Below, piece after piece: positions 52,965 to 62,742 of a DNA stretch of 64,000 nucleotides. Origin of the DNA: Caldilineaceae bacterium (GTDB taxonomy: Bacteria > Chloroflexota > Anaerolineae > Caldilineales > Caldilineaceae); assembly GCA_022842065.1 (NCBI GenBank), contig JALHQH010000041.1, positions 1 through 64,000 of the forward strand, written 5' to 3'. Every line of letters starts with the position of its first letter. Within the stretch, counting starts at the first letter, position 1. The position numbers and the translations under genes are program-made. Below the pieces are notes generated by a model that was not told where the DNA came from, made no database searches, and saw only the letters and a program-made list of their open reading frames with translations.

Positions 52965-55900
52965 ATGCAACCGCAGCAACGCTCCCTCTTTCCACTCTAT
53001 CTTTTACTTGCACTCTGCCTGGTGCTTTTGCTGGCCTATAATGCCGGCTATCAGCGCGGTCAGCGGGCCTTTGACCACGCGCGACAAACGCTCGATGCGC
53101 AAAGTCTGGCTGAATCATTTCCCACCTTCACCCCAACCCCGTTGCCAGACACCGCCACGCCGACCCCGACGGTCACCCTGTCGCCAACCCCCACGCCGAC
53201 CCCTAGCCCCACGCAAACCCCTACCGATACGCCAACGCCGGCGACTGTCGAGGAGTGGTCCGAACGTTTTGTCACGCGCACCACCGCGTGGCTCAATGCG
53301 CTTTCCGACGCTGATTTTACGCCCGAACGTGCGGCTGATTTGGTGCGGCGCGGTGCGCAGGAACAATATCTACAATTTGTTGGGGTTAGTTACTTCGGGT
53401 TGGGGGTGGAACCGTGGGCGGCGCTGGCCATGCCCCGCACGCCGGCCGGCCAGGTGTTACCCACCCTCTTCTGGCGCGAGCCCAACGACCGTAACCAGGT
53501 GCGCGGTCAACTGCTGCTGGATCAGTTCGACCTGCCATCTGGCGCGCACGACGCCGCGGCGCTAGGCAATGGCATCGCCCAAGGTCTGTTGCGGACTGAT
53601 GAACAGGGGCGGCGTTATCTGCTGCTCTTCGAACGCGCCGGTAGCAAGCCCGTCTTGAGCGCTTATCTGCTGGGCCAGCGCAACGCCGGCGCACCCTTTA
53701 TGCTGCTCTGGCGCAGCGACCGCGAAGCGCTCTGGTCGTTGGGGGCCGTGGGTAGCAGGGTTGAACTGATCGAAACGGAAGGACAATTGCTGCCCGATTT
53801 AGCGATCAAGGCTCCATTAACCGAAGGGGGACTGCGGGCGCGGGTGGCGGCAAGTGATCGCTTCGTGGAACAAGCGCCTTTTGCCCGCCAATGGGTTGAA
53901 ACCCGCTGGCGGGCTATGCCGGAAGAGCAAAGCAGCGCAACTGGTTTGGCCTATCGCTTGGTCAGCGCGACGTTAGAGGCAACCCCTCTCTCTGCGTTGG
54001 GTGAATTGCTGACGGTGCTCCAGCGTGGTGATATCAACGAGGCCGCCAACCTGGCCGCACGCATTGACCTGCTGCAGCAGATGTTTGAACTGGGGTTGAA
54101 CAGTGAGGCCCGCTGGATGGTGGTCTATCTGAACGCAGAAAACCAGCCCCTCTATGGCGATCAGATCACCGACCGCTTGCGGCTCTTTGACAATACCGAC
54201 CGCAGCCGCACCTTTGATCTACGCTTTGAGCAGGCCGAGGAGGGCAATTATCGGGCGGTGGCGATTGAGCGTGTTGCCCCCTTTATCACCGACCTGGTGA
54301 CGCCGGCCCCAAAAGGGGTCGCCCAAGCGCGCCCGACGGCGCTGGTCGCTTTACCCGCCACCAGCCAGGCCACGGTCGCCGCCTCCGCCCCCATCAGTGA
54401 CATCATCGCCGCCGCAACCAATGTGCCCCAAGCGGCCGATGCGATCTTTGTCCCTTCCTCCACCCCGCTCGATACGCCGACGGCCACCGCGACCCCCAGT
54501 GAGACACCGACGGTGACCTCAACGCCACTGCCAACTGAGACACCGACCGTCACCCCGACGCCGACCCCCACCGAAACCCCGCTGCCGACCGCTACCCCCA
54601 CCGCGACCGAGACCCCCTTGCCCATCCCGGTGATCCCGCCCGACCGGCCCGCACCGATGACCGGTGTGACCTTTGTCACCGAGCCGGCGCGCTTGCGTGG
54701 GGCGCCTTCGGTTGATTCGATTGTAATTACCGCGGTGGAAAATGAAGCGGTGGTTGAGGTTTTTGGGATTAGCGAAGCGGGGGATTGGCTCCTGTTGCGC
54801 GCCAATGGGGTGGTGGGCTGGATGTTCCGCGATCTGATCTTTCTGAATGCCGACCAGTCGCTGCTGCCCGTCTATCGAACCGATGGCACCCCCGTGAATC
54901 CGGAAGACCCTGGTCTACCCACGGCGGCCCCACCAGCCGCCGCCGCGCTTGATACGGCAACGCCACTCCCGACCGCAACGCCGCTCGCTACCCCCGTTTT
55001 GGAGCAGCCGGCCAGCGCCAGCGGGACGATTGGCTCCCCCCCGCCCCCCGCGGCGGATGAAGTGGTGATGAATGTCGCGGATGAGCTAATTGATGTCAGT
55101 CGCCTGGCCGCCTTGCCGGTCAGCCGCGATGGGGAAGCGCTCGGCTTACGTTTGGAGAATGCCCAGGTGCAGGTATGGGGCGGTCTCTTTGGTGATGCCG
55201 AAGTGGGCTGGGTGACAGCACCCTCTGATCTGCTCTTGGGCGGGACCCAACTCTATGTGCAGGGTGCCCCTGATCCGGCCGACCAGCAACGCTGGCTGAC
55301 CACGCGGCTGCGCATTGTCGCCCCCCCGGCGCGCGAACGGGCGGTGTTGCGGACCGTTGACGCCTTTGCCACCCAAATGGCCACTAACAATGTGCTGGCG
55401 TTGATGGGCAGCCGCGAGCGTGGCGGCATCTACCTGTTGACCCGCGCCGGCATCGCCCAACCGCTGTGGGGAGAAGAGCAGGAGGCCCAATGGGCTGGCC
55501 CCACCCAAGAAGATGGGCTGCTGATCCTGGCGACCGATCGACCGCTCTTACCCAACAGCTTTACCTGGGTCCGCACTGACGGTAGCGCCATACAGATTGC
55601 CGCGCAACCCTTTCACCAGATCCGCGGCGTAGTTGCGGACGCCAACGCTGGCCTCTGGTGGATCGAGACCCCGCAGGCCCTGTTTGATCAATGGCAACTC
55701 TGGCATTATGATCCACGCGCCCGCCAGATCACTTTACGCCTGCGCGCTGCACCCCTGAATGGCCCAGATGGTGAGCGCCTGCTGCCTGTCCTCCAGGCGC
55801 TTTTTGTCCAAACGACGGCGGGACAGCTAACCGAAGCGACGCTGTTGGTGGACACGGTGGCCGTTCTCTCCCAGCAACCCCAGCGCGGGCTCTATCGGCT

Positions 55901-56546
55901 CACGGTTCCGATCAACGCCGATGGCAGCCTGGCAGTGGCACCTACCCCCCAACGGTTGTTGGCCGCTGGGGAATATCAGGCCCCCTTAGCGCTTAGCCCG
56001 GATCGACGTTTACTCGCCTATCTCTACCACGATGCGACGGTGCCCAGCCTTATCCGTCCCGATCTGCCGACGACTGCCCCACAACCGGCCAATAGTGTGC
56101 GACTGTTGACGCTCAGTGGTGCCGATGCCAATACGATTCTGCCCCTCTATCGGAGTGAAGATCGCACTGAGTTCTTGGCCCCCAACTTACGCTGGCTGGG
56201 GACGGATCGCTTGCAGACCGTGCGCAGCCGCTTTGCTCCAGGTAGCAGTTTTGATTTGGAACGTTTCGGGGTGGTTGATCTGCAATTGGCGAGTACACCC
56301 ACGGGTGGGGAGGACACGGCACCCGTGGGTGTACTCGCCAATCGCTATCTGCTGCGGGGCGATTATACCCTGCGCGATGGCGCTACCTGTCGCAATGATG
56401 GGGCCTTTCTGCTGGTGGAGGAGAGCCGCGGTGGCGCGCTCGAACTCGTGCGGTGGGATAGCCAAGGGGCCGCCCAGCCACTCTTTGGTTTGCCTGCTTA
56501 TCTGAACCGCACCCTGCTTTGCTGGCAATCGACCCCCAACGGATAA
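52965..56546 (+). CDS. Giant envelope protein with SH3 domain and TP-rich linkers
   Basis: A 1193-residue membrane-anchored protein. One N-terminal helix (LYLLLALCLVLLLAYNAGY) is followed by a TPTPT linker (~50-95), a globular region to ~470, a second TP-rich linker (~505-560), a bacterial SH3-like domain (~565-620, RLRGAPSVDSIVITAVENEA and WLLLRANGVVGWMFRDLI), a second SH3-like stretch (~700-760) and a C-terminal beta-propeller-like region (~780-1193) with LSPDRRLLAYLYHD. Residues ~1107-1126 come from an in-frame palindrome (56285-56342). The ATG at 52965 is chosen over a GTG 36 bp earlier because it begins just before the membrane helix. No enzyme motif is seen; a sensor or scaffold role is a guess. 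Confidence 0.7.
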   Translation: MQPQQRSLFPLYLLLALCLVLLLAYNAGYQRGQRAFDHARQTLDAQSLAESFPTFTPTPLPDTATPTPTVTLSPTPTPTPSPTQTPTDTPTPATVEEWSERFVTRTTAWLNALSDADFTPERAADLVRRGAQEQYLQFVGVSYFGLGVEPWAALAMPRTPAGQVLPTLFWREPNDRNQVRGQLLLDQFDLPSGAHDAAALGNGIAQGLLRTDEQGRRYLLLFERAGSKPVLSAYLLGQRNAGAPFMLLWRSDREALWSLGAVGSRVELIETEGQLLPDLAIKAPLTEGGLRARVAASDRFVEQAPFARQWVETRWRAMPEEQSSATGLAYRLVSATLEATPLSALGELLTVLQRGDINEAANLAARIDLLQQMFELGLNSEARWMVVYLNAENQPLYGDQITDRLRLFDNTDRSRTFDLRFEQAEEGNYRAVAIERVAPFITDLVTPAPKGVAQARPTALVALPATSQATVAASAPISDIIAAATNVPQAADAIFVPSSTPLDTPTATATPSETPTVTSTPLPTETPTVTPTPTPTETPLPTATPTATETPLPIPVIPPDRPAPMTGVTFVTEPARLRGAPSVDSIVITAVENEAVVEVFGISEAGDWLLLRANGVVGWMFRDLIFLNADQSLLPVYRTDGTPVNPEDPGLPTAAPPAAAALDTATPLPTATPLATPVLEQPASASGTIGSPPPPAADEVVMNVADELIDVSRLAALPVSRDGEALGLRLENAQVQVWGGLFGDAEVGWVTAPSDLLLGGTQLYVQGAPDPADQQRWLTTRLRIVAPPARERAVLRTVDAFATQMATNNVLALMGSRERGGIYLLTRAGIAQPLWGEEQEAQWAGPTQEDGLLILATDRPLLPNSFTWVRTDGSAIQIAAQPFHQIRGVVADANAGLWWIETPQALFDQWQLWHYDPRARQITLRLRAAPLNGPDGERLLPVLQALFVQTTAGQLTEATLLVDTVAVLSQQPQRGLYRLTVPINADGSLAVAPTPQRLLAAGEYQAPLALSPDRRLLAYLYHDATVPSLIRPDLPTTAPQPANSVRLLTLSGADANTILPLYRSEDRTEFLAPNLRWLGTDRLQTVRSRFAPGSSFDLERFGVVDLQLASTPTGGEDTAPVGVLANRYLLRGDYTLRDGATCRNDGAFLLVEESRGGALELVRWDSQGAAQPLFGLPAYLNRTLLCWQSTPNG
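56285..56342. repeat. In-frame palindromic insert in envelope protein gene
   Basis: Perfect 23-bp arms, 56285-56307 (ATTGGCGAGTACACCCACGG at the left) and 56320-56342, loop 12, lie inside the coding frame without interrupting it. They encode LASTPTGGEDTAPVGVLAN or close to it, which looks inserted between DLQL and RYLLRGDYT. It is the second such case in the window. Confidence 0.85.
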
Positions 56547-56559
56547 GCGAGTTAACGCC

Positions 56560-57348
56560 GTGTTTAATGCACCTGGCCCTGAGTGGTCCAACCGTCTGAG
56601 CTATTTCACGACCTGGCAAGGCTTTGCCTTTGCGCTCATTGGCCTGGTGCTCTTGTTGTTGCTGGGCATCTGGTGGCGGCAACAGACGCGCCACTGGTTT
56701 CGCATGATGGTTGGCACCTTACTCGCGGCGTTGGTGATGGCGATTAGTAGCTACTACTTTTTTGAAGTACCCCGCTACTATGCCAACTGTCCACAGGGTT
56801 GCACTGGTTGGCGTGGTTATCCCCTGCCCATCGCCCGCATTGATCTGGATGGGGTGACCAGGCTGGCCATTCTCGATTTTGTGCTGAGTGTCCTCTTGAT
56901 CTGGCTGCTGTGGCTGGTGGCGAGTTTGCTTTGGCGGCTGTTGGCCACCGCCTGGCGTTGGGAGGGGAAACCCTTGCAGGCCAAGATCCTCTTTGTGATC
57001 CTCGTCGCAGTCGTGCCGTGGGCGTTGCTGCCGCGGATTATTGCCCCACCGCAACCCCAACTGACCGGTGAGGCTGACCGCTTGGCGATCAACGCCCGGC
57101 GCGCGGCCGAGTTCACCTATGGTATTACGGGCCTCTGGGTACAACAGTTGGCACTAGAAGATGTGCGCTTTCTACAAAACGACCCAGCCACCGATCTCGA
57201 AAGTGTTAACCGTGTCGGTGGCCAGGTTTGCCTGCGCAGCTATACCTATTTCTTCATTCCTTGGCGGCGCTACCGGATCGATCTCGATGGGATTGGTCGC
57301 ACCGCCTTGCGCCTGGAAGAATTGCCGCTGGCCGAGCCATGCTGGTAA
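56560..57348 (+). CDS. Four-helix membrane protein of unknown function
   Basis: A 262-residue protein with four hydrophobic segments (~22-38, 50-68, 102-125 and 142-162) and a C-terminal ~90-residue soluble region containing GLWVQQLALEDVRFLQND and RSYTYFFIPWRRYRIDLDGI. The start is GTG at 56560, 13 bp after the previous stop, so it is very likely co-transcribed and perhaps coupled. CPQGCTGWRGYPLPIAR in the loop between helices 2 and 3 has two cysteines outside. No family recognised. The end is 63 bp from the convergent SulP gene. Confidence 0.55.
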   Translation: MFNAPGPEWSNRLSYFTTWQGFAFALIGLVLLLLLGIWWRQQTRHWFRMMVGTLLAALVMAISSYYFFEVPRYYANCPQGCTGWRGYPLPIARIDLDGVTRLAILDFVLSVLLIWLLWLVASLLWRLLATAWRWEGKPLQAKILFVILVAVVPWALLPRIIAPPQPQLTGEADRLAINARRAAEFTYGITGLWVQQLALEDVRFLQNDPATDLESVNRVGGQVCLRSYTYFFIPWRRYRIDLDGIGRTALRLEELPLAEPCW

Positions 57349-57411
57349 TGACAGACACCAGGACGCGCCGATCTCACCTTGGTGGCCTGTGTTCACCTTT
57401 TTGACCTGGGT

Positions 57412-59733
57412 TCAACTGAGCAGCCGGTCAATAGTGGTATGGGCTTGGAGCAAATGTTTGCCCGTGTGGTGCGTAATAAAACGAAAAAAAGTGACAGCTA
57501 AGGCGGGATCTTCGCTTTCCATCCGCTCTAATGCGGTGGCTGATAACGTATAGAGCTGGCTCCTTTGGCCGGCAATCACATAGCCATTGGCCGGTACACT
57601 CCAGTCGCCAAAGATGGCACCTGCCCCCATGGTGGACATGCGGCGTACCTGATCATTTTGCAACTGGGTCAGAATCGAGACTTGGCCGTGTTCAAGGATA
57701 TAGATGGTATCCGATTTTTCGCCAAGGGCAATGATGACTTCATCCGGTTGGGCGCGCAGCCGTTCTAAATAGCGCATAAACGTGGTGATCTGTTCGGTAG
57801 CCGGGAAAAGTTCGTCTAATTGTAAGGGCAAAGGCGAAAAGCGCTGACGGTACAACGAGGTCGGCTCCAATAGGCGATCTTCGCACCACTCGACCGCATG
57901 ATCAAGATCCTTGAACAACCACTGTGGTGCTGTGCTCTGCAGCGGTGCTATCTGCTCTTCTGTTTGCTCGATTTGAACAGGCGCAGGGAAAATTTTCTCC
58001 TGGACAAATTGGGCGACCAGCTGCGGTGACAAAGTGCTGTAGAGCAACTGGATATTGTGCGCCTCGGCTAAACGTTGCAGTTTTGTAAAGCTGGTCAAGG
58101 CTGACGCATCGACGCCGGTGACATGAAAGAAGTCGAGGATCAAAAACTGGATGGTCTGGGGTTGATTGCTGACTAACTGCTGTACATATTCGGCCAGTTG
58201 CGTTGCCGTCCCAAAAAAGAGATAGCCTTGCAACCACAAGATCCGAATTTTGTGGCTATGGGTCGTCAAAAAGCGGCGCTGTTGCGTGGTACGTGCCCGA
58301 TTACTCGGATAATCCGTCCCCGAAAGATCGTGTTTAAGAATTGGGGTGCGACTATAGGTGACGGTAAAGATGATACTGGCAATCACGATGCCGACGACAA
58401 TCCCCGGTAAAAGGCCGGCGACACCGATGACTAACATGATAATCCAGATCAGGGCGTAATCTGCGCGTGACAGTTTACGCTTTGCTTCATAGAGCCACTG
58501 CACCAGCAACGATAGCCCCAGGTAGAGTAATAAACCACCGAGGACCGCTTTCGGAATATAGGCAATCAGCGGCCCGCCGTAAAATAACATGAGCAGACCG
58601 ACGGCGGCAACAACGAGCCCCGCCAGCCGGTTGGTGGCACCGGCCTTCTGGTTAAGTAGCGTGCGACTGGTGGATAGACAGGCAACAAAACCACCAAAGC
58701 CGCCAGCGACGATGTTGGCCAACCCGGTGACTCGCAATTCCCGATTAAAATCGATATTGGTCTCTAAGGCCAGTTCTAAGCCAGACGCGACGAGTAAAAG
58801 GTCGATAATGGTGATCAGGAATAAGGCAAGCAGACTTGCACTCTGCGCCCATAAAAGCAGCCAGTGGACCTCGCTCAGGATCGGGGCGGTGAGGGGGAAA
58901 TGATAGGCTGTCGCGGCAAAAGGCTCAAAGAGTAAGCCGGCGGCCGCCGCCTGTTGCCGATCGATCCCCAAGCCCCAGAGTAGAGCATAAAATACCCCAA
59001 TGGCACCTACAAACAAAGTAGGGATGACCAAATAATGTTTGTAGCGACGGGTTATGACCACCGTTAGCAGGCCAAAGCCCAGACCGGGCAACCAGCGGCT
59101 GAGCAACGCCGGCTGGAGCAAGCTCTGCAGTTGACTAAATTCGAGGGGGAGATCACTCATCACTTTGAGGGCTCCCCGCGTGATCAGCCAACCGGTGCCG
59201 GCCAGGAAACCACCAATGACGGGATAGGGAATGTAGCGTACCCAGCGACCCAATTGAATCTGGCCGGCAATAAAAAGGATTAGCCCAGTGAACGTTGCGG
59301 CAACGACAAAGGCAACGAGCACCGTTGGCAAAATCGCGTCGGTGGTGCCGCTGGCGATCAACAATTGGGCAATATTCCCCACAATCAGCGCCTGCACCGC
59401 GGCCGTGAGCGAATCTGGGCCGGCGCACAAAATCGGCAATGAGCTGAAGAGTGCAACGATAATGGCCGAGACGACGAGGGAAATGAGCGCCGCACTAATG
59501 CCAAAAGGCAAGTAGACCGCCAACGGACCGGAGAAAATCAGCGCTGCATAAGAGATATTAAAGATCATTGCTACCAGGCTGACAATCAGACCCGCCAGTA
59601 GATTGCCGATGACTTTGCTCGGGAATTTGCTTGGGAGTCCGCTTGGGCGTTTGCCAGGGAGTTTACTGGGGAGGGCAATGGCTGCCAAGCGTTGGCGTAG
59701 CTGAAAATGCCGATTGTGATCCGGATTTTGCAT
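57412..59733 (-). CDS. SulP transporter with STAS and cyclic-nucleotide domains
   Basis: A 773-residue anion transporter of the SulP/SLC26 family. The membrane domain (~40-425, 10-12 helices) includes GPDSLTAAVQALIVGNIAQL and ELRVTGLANIVAGGFGGFVA. A STAS domain (~485-600) has IQFLILDFFHVTGVDASALT. The C-terminal ~120 residues form a cyclic-nucleotide-binding domain (~640-765) with DTIYILEHGQVSILTQLQND and MGAGAIFGDWSVPANGYVI. The phosphate-cassette RxA of true cAMP binders is not evident, so the ligand may differ or be absent. It is the last gene of a minus-strand operon, 6 bp after the ABC transporter gene. Confidence 0.9.
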   Translation of the reverse strand: MQNPDHNRHFQLRQRLAAIALPSKLPGKRPSGLPSKFPSKVIGNLLAGLIVSLVAMIFNISYAALIFSGPLAVYLPFGISAALISLVVSAIIVALFSSLPILCAGPDSLTAAVQALIVGNIAQLLIASGTTDAILPTVLVAFVVAATFTGLILFIAGQIQLGRWVRYIPYPVIGGFLAGTGWLITRGALKVMSDLPLEFSQLQSLLQPALLSRWLPGLGFGLLTVVITRRYKHYLVIPTLFVGAIGVFYALLWGLGIDRQQAAAAGLLFEPFAATAYHFPLTAPILSEVHWLLLWAQSASLLALFLITIIDLLLVASGLELALETNIDFNRELRVTGLANIVAGGFGGFVACLSTSRTLLNQKAGATNRLAGLVVAAVGLLMLFYGGPLIAYIPKAVLGGLLLYLGLSLLVQWLYEAKRKLSRADYALIWIIMLVIGVAGLLPGIVVGIVIASIIFTVTYSRTPILKHDLSGTDYPSNRARTTQQRRFLTTHSHKIRILWLQGYLFFGTATQLAEYVQQLVSNQPQTIQFLILDFFHVTGVDASALTSFTKLQRLAEAHNIQLLYSTLSPQLVAQFVQEKIFPAPVQIEQTEEQIAPLQSTAPQWLFKDLDHAVEWCEDRLLEPTSLYRQRFSPLPLQLDELFPATEQITTFMRYLERLRAQPDEVIIALGEKSDTIYILEHGQVSILTQLQNDQVRRMSTMGAGAIFGDWSVPANGYVIAGQRSQLYTLSATALERMESEDPALAVTFFRFITHHTGKHLLQAHTTIDRLLS

Positions 59734-59739
59734 ACGCGG

Positions 59740-62118
59740 TTACCTATTCTCCTGTGGTCTGCCGGCCGTGCTCTGCCACCAGTTACGCACCTGCGCCAAG
59801 CGGGTGGCTGGTGGCTTTGGCTGCACGATCTCTTCATCAACCTGTTGTTGCTCGCGATTGCGCTGTGTGCGTTCAACCTGCAGGCCAACGGCCGTCCGCA
59901 AGGCTGGTAGTTCGTCCAGCAAGGTGAGAAAGGCTTGTTTCGGCAAGATGAGCAGCAGACAGTCGGTTACGGTACGAATGGTGGCATTGCGCGGGGCATC
60001 GTGGAGCAGCGCTGTCTCGCCAAAGTAGTCGCCATCACTCATCGTATCGATCTTCTGTTCAACCCCTTGGGCATTACGCACAAGCACCTCAACCTGACCG
60101 CGTGCAATCAGATAGAAACGATCACCCACATCGCCTTGTTGGAAGATCATCTGCCCACCATTGATAAATTGAGTAGTAAAGCGACTGGCAATCGTGCTCC
60201 GCACGGCCGTGTCCAGTGGGGCAAAGAGTGGCAATTGACCAAGATAGCTGGCATGAACCGTGGCCATACGGCCATCGGCGCTAATCTCAAATCCACTCTG
60301 TTTGTGCCAGAGCTGGGCATATAAACCTAGTCGCGCCAAGAGCTGCGCATGGGTGCCAACTTCGACCAACCGGCCACCACTTAAGACGACAATTTGATCG
60401 GCATGTGCAATCGTCGAGAGGCGATGGGTCACGGTAATCACGGTTCGGGCCTGCCCAACCCGTTGTAGGGTCGCATTGATGGCGGCTTCGGTGCCTGGAT
60501 CCAAGGCGGAAGTCGCCTCGTCCAAGATCAGAAGCGCTGGGTCGCGGATAATGGCCCGTGCGATGGCAATGCGTTGCCGTTGCCCGCCAGAGAGCCGACT
60601 GCCGGCTTCGCCAACCTCCGTTTCATACTGATTGGGCAGTTGCATAATCAAGTCATGAATTTCGGCCAGTTTGGCGGCCTGCTCGACATCGGCATCGGTT
60701 GCCGTGGGCTTGGCCATGCGGATATTTTCCCGGATCGTGGTTTTGAACAGATAGGTATCCTGGAAGACAACCCCGATCTGCTGCTGCAATGAGGCCCGCT
60801 GAATTTGGCGAATATCAACCCCGTCAAAGCGAATGGTGCCGGCGGTGGCCACATGACCACCCATGAGCAGGGTCAAGAGTGTACTTTTGCCGGAGCCGCT
60901 CGGGCCAACCACGGCCACGGTTTGGCCGGCCGGCAGCAAGAGGTTAATCTCTTGGAGCTGATGCGCTTCTTTGGTATAACCAAAAGCGAGATCTTTTAAT
61001 TGAATTTGTTGACGGACGGCTGGAATTGCTACTGCGTTTGGTGCTTCCAGCAGGTCTGGGCCTTCGGCTAGAAATTCTTTGATGCGCTGAATGCCACTGG
61101 TCGCCGCCATGAGATCGGGCAATACGGTCCGCGTCAAATCATCCACGGCATTGTTCACCAGCGTGAGCAAATTAAAAAATGCAACAAAGTCACCGATGGT
61201 CATGCTGTTACGCATCACTAAAAATACCCCAACCCCTACCGCGACGACCCGCGAAAAGAGGATAATCGAACGCGCGGAGAGGGACGCCAGGGTGCGGATC
61301 AGGTTGACACGCACGGCCAGTGTCCCGACCTGGGCCAGCTTTTGCTGAAAGCGGGTGCGCAGTTGATCCTCAAAGCCAAAGGCCCGGATCAGTGCTTGGG
61401 CTTGAATATTTTCTTGCAGATCACCAGTCAGTTGTGCCTCGGCGCTTTTGAATTCGCCGCCGGCTTGCGCCGCTTTGGGCATAAAGTAGCGAATGACACG
61501 CGAGAGGAGCAGTAGATTTAGCAGCGGCACCAAACCCAAGCGCCAATCGATGTAAAACAAGACCGGTAAATTGAGCAGGAATAAGATTAAATTGAGCAGC
61601 CCATCGCGCAGTTTGACGGTGATCACGCGTTCGACATCGCTCAAGTCATTCGAGAAGCGGGCGAGAATATCGCTGCTGGCGGTGCGGGTGTAGTAATTTT
61701 GGGGCAGCCGTTGCAACTGTTGGAAAAGGGTGAGCCGCAATTGGTTGAGAATCGTCACACTAATTTGGGCATTCAGCCGTTCCCCCCGTAGCCGGATCGC
61801 CAATGCCAGAAAAAAGCTGATAACGAGGATGCCCATGATCGAGCGCAGATTCGTAACCGCGCCGGTTGCTTGCAGGCTGTCGATCATCTGTTTCAATTGC
61901 AAGGCAAAAAAGGTACGAAAAAGTTCATGGGCCAGCAAGCTGAAGATGATGACAACCCCGGGTTGCCAATAGGGCCGCCACTGCCACAAAATATAGGAAA
62001 TGCCATCCCAGACGGTCAGCGCTTGCGCCAGCCGCTTGGGCGCTTTCCCGGTGGCCGTATTTTTCTGATCGTTTGCCAAGGTTGCCAATGGCCTTTCCTC
62101 TGCTCTTTTATACATCAT
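59740..62118 (-). CDS. ABC exporter fused to a cyclic-nucleotide-binding domain
   Basis: A 792-residue half-transporter. Transmembrane domain ~50-345 (six helices, type IV exporter), nucleotide-binding domain ~375-610, with Walker A GPSGSGKST, Q-loop VVFQDTYLFK, signature RLSGGQRQRIAIARA, Walker B ALLILDEATSALD and H-loop VTHRLST. A cyclic-nucleotide-binding domain follows (~635-750), with GDRFYLIARGQVEVLV and GDYFGETALLHDAPRNATIR; here GETALLHDAPRNATI is close to the canonical phosphate-binding cassette, including an Arg. The neighbour SulP protein has the same C-terminal domain type. Substrate: unknown; lipid, peptide or a sulfated product are possibilities. Confidence 0.93.
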   Translation of the reverse strand: MMYKRAEERPLATLANDQKNTATGKAPKRLAQALTVWDGISYILWQWRPYWQPGVVIIFSLLAHELFRTFFALQLKQMIDSLQATGAVTNLRSIMGILVISFFLALAIRLRGERLNAQISVTILNQLRLTLFQQLQRLPQNYYTRTASSDILARFSNDLSDVERVITVKLRDGLLNLILFLLNLPVLFYIDWRLGLVPLLNLLLLSRVIRYFMPKAAQAGGEFKSAEAQLTGDLQENIQAQALIRAFGFEDQLRTRFQQKLAQVGTLAVRVNLIRTLASLSARSIILFSRVVAVGVGVFLVMRNSMTIGDFVAFFNLLTLVNNAVDDLTRTVLPDLMAATSGIQRIKEFLAEGPDLLEAPNAVAIPAVRQQIQLKDLAFGYTKEAHQLQEINLLLPAGQTVAVVGPSGSGKSTLLTLLMGGHVATAGTIRFDGVDIRQIQRASLQQQIGVVFQDTYLFKTTIRENIRMAKPTATDADVEQAAKLAEIHDLIMQLPNQYETEVGEAGSRLSGGQRQRIAIARAIIRDPALLILDEATSALDPGTEAAINATLQRVGQARTVITVTHRLSTIAHADQIVVLSGGRLVEVGTHAQLLARLGLYAQLWHKQSGFEISADGRMATVHASYLGQLPLFAPLDTAVRSTIASRFTTQFINGGQMIFQQGDVGDRFYLIARGQVEVLVRNAQGVEQKIDTMSDGDYFGETALLHDAPRNATIRTVTDCLLLILPKQAFLTLLDELPALRTAVGLQVERTQRNREQQQVDEEIVQPKPPATRLAQVRNWWQSTAGRPQENR

Positions 62119-62145
62119 TACACCGGGGCTGGCCGTGTGGCGGAG

Positions 62146-62736
62146 CTACTCGGTAAAATCGGCCAGGATCGTGACCTGCAACGCGCTGACCGTCTGCCTG
62201 CCTAGCATTGGCCGTTTTGTTAAACGGCGACTAGGCAACTGCGCCCGGGCTGTCCCTTCAAACGATTGGGCTGGCAATCGTGGCGGCGGCTTGGTTGGGA
62301 TTGGCGCTACAGCCGTTGCGGTTGGGGGATGGGCCGGTGTGTTGACAAAACTTGTGCCTGCGCGTGGTGGCCCCTGCGCCGCTCCTGGTATGGACAAGGG
62401 GTCAACCGGCTCCAGGTGCAGTTGATTTTTTGTCAGCAGGTAGGTTTCCCGAAAGACCGTGCTGCACCAAATGATCGCCAAGAGCGCGACCGTCAGCAGC
62501 GCCACATTACTGTTGACAAAGCGACCGACCGCCCCCACGCCGCCCAGCACAATGAGTAACTGGAGCAAGGTGAGGCCAATCCCCCGGATGGCAGGTAGAT
62601 AGCGGGCAACGAACCGTGGTAGATAATAGACAAGTGCCCAAAGTATCCCTGCCGTCAAGGCAACAATCAGGGTAGTTGTCAGCGTATTCACGAGGGTAGG
62701 CAACGGTATATTTAGCATTGTTTCTAACACGCGCAT
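62146..62736 (-). CDS. Three-helix membrane protein of unknown function
   Basis: A 196-residue protein with three hydrophobic segments (~15-35, ~50-70 and ~75-95) followed by a Pro/Ala-rich disordered tail (~110-196, PAHPPTATAVAPIPTKPPPR) that should be cytoplasmic. The start lies 6 bp after the stop of the sulfotransferase-like gene and the stop 27 bp before the ABC gene, so it belongs to the operon. No family recognised. Confidence 0.55.
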   Translation of the reverse strand: MRVLETMLNIPLPTLVNTLTTTLIVALTAGILWALVYYLPRFVARYLPAIRGIGLTLLQLLIVLGGVGAVGRFVNSNVALLTVALLAIIWCSTVFRETYLLTKNQLHLEPVDPLSIPGAAQGPPRAGTSFVNTPAHPPTATAVAPIPTKPPPRLPAQSFEGTARAQLPSRRLTKRPMLGRQTVSALQVTILADFTE

Positions 62737-62742
62737 GCTTGT

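Noticed and set aside
53060..54805. Minus-strand frames rich in GVGVAVGV
   Set aside because: They are the complement of the Thr/Pro-rich linker codons of the envelope protein, an artefact of the repeat.
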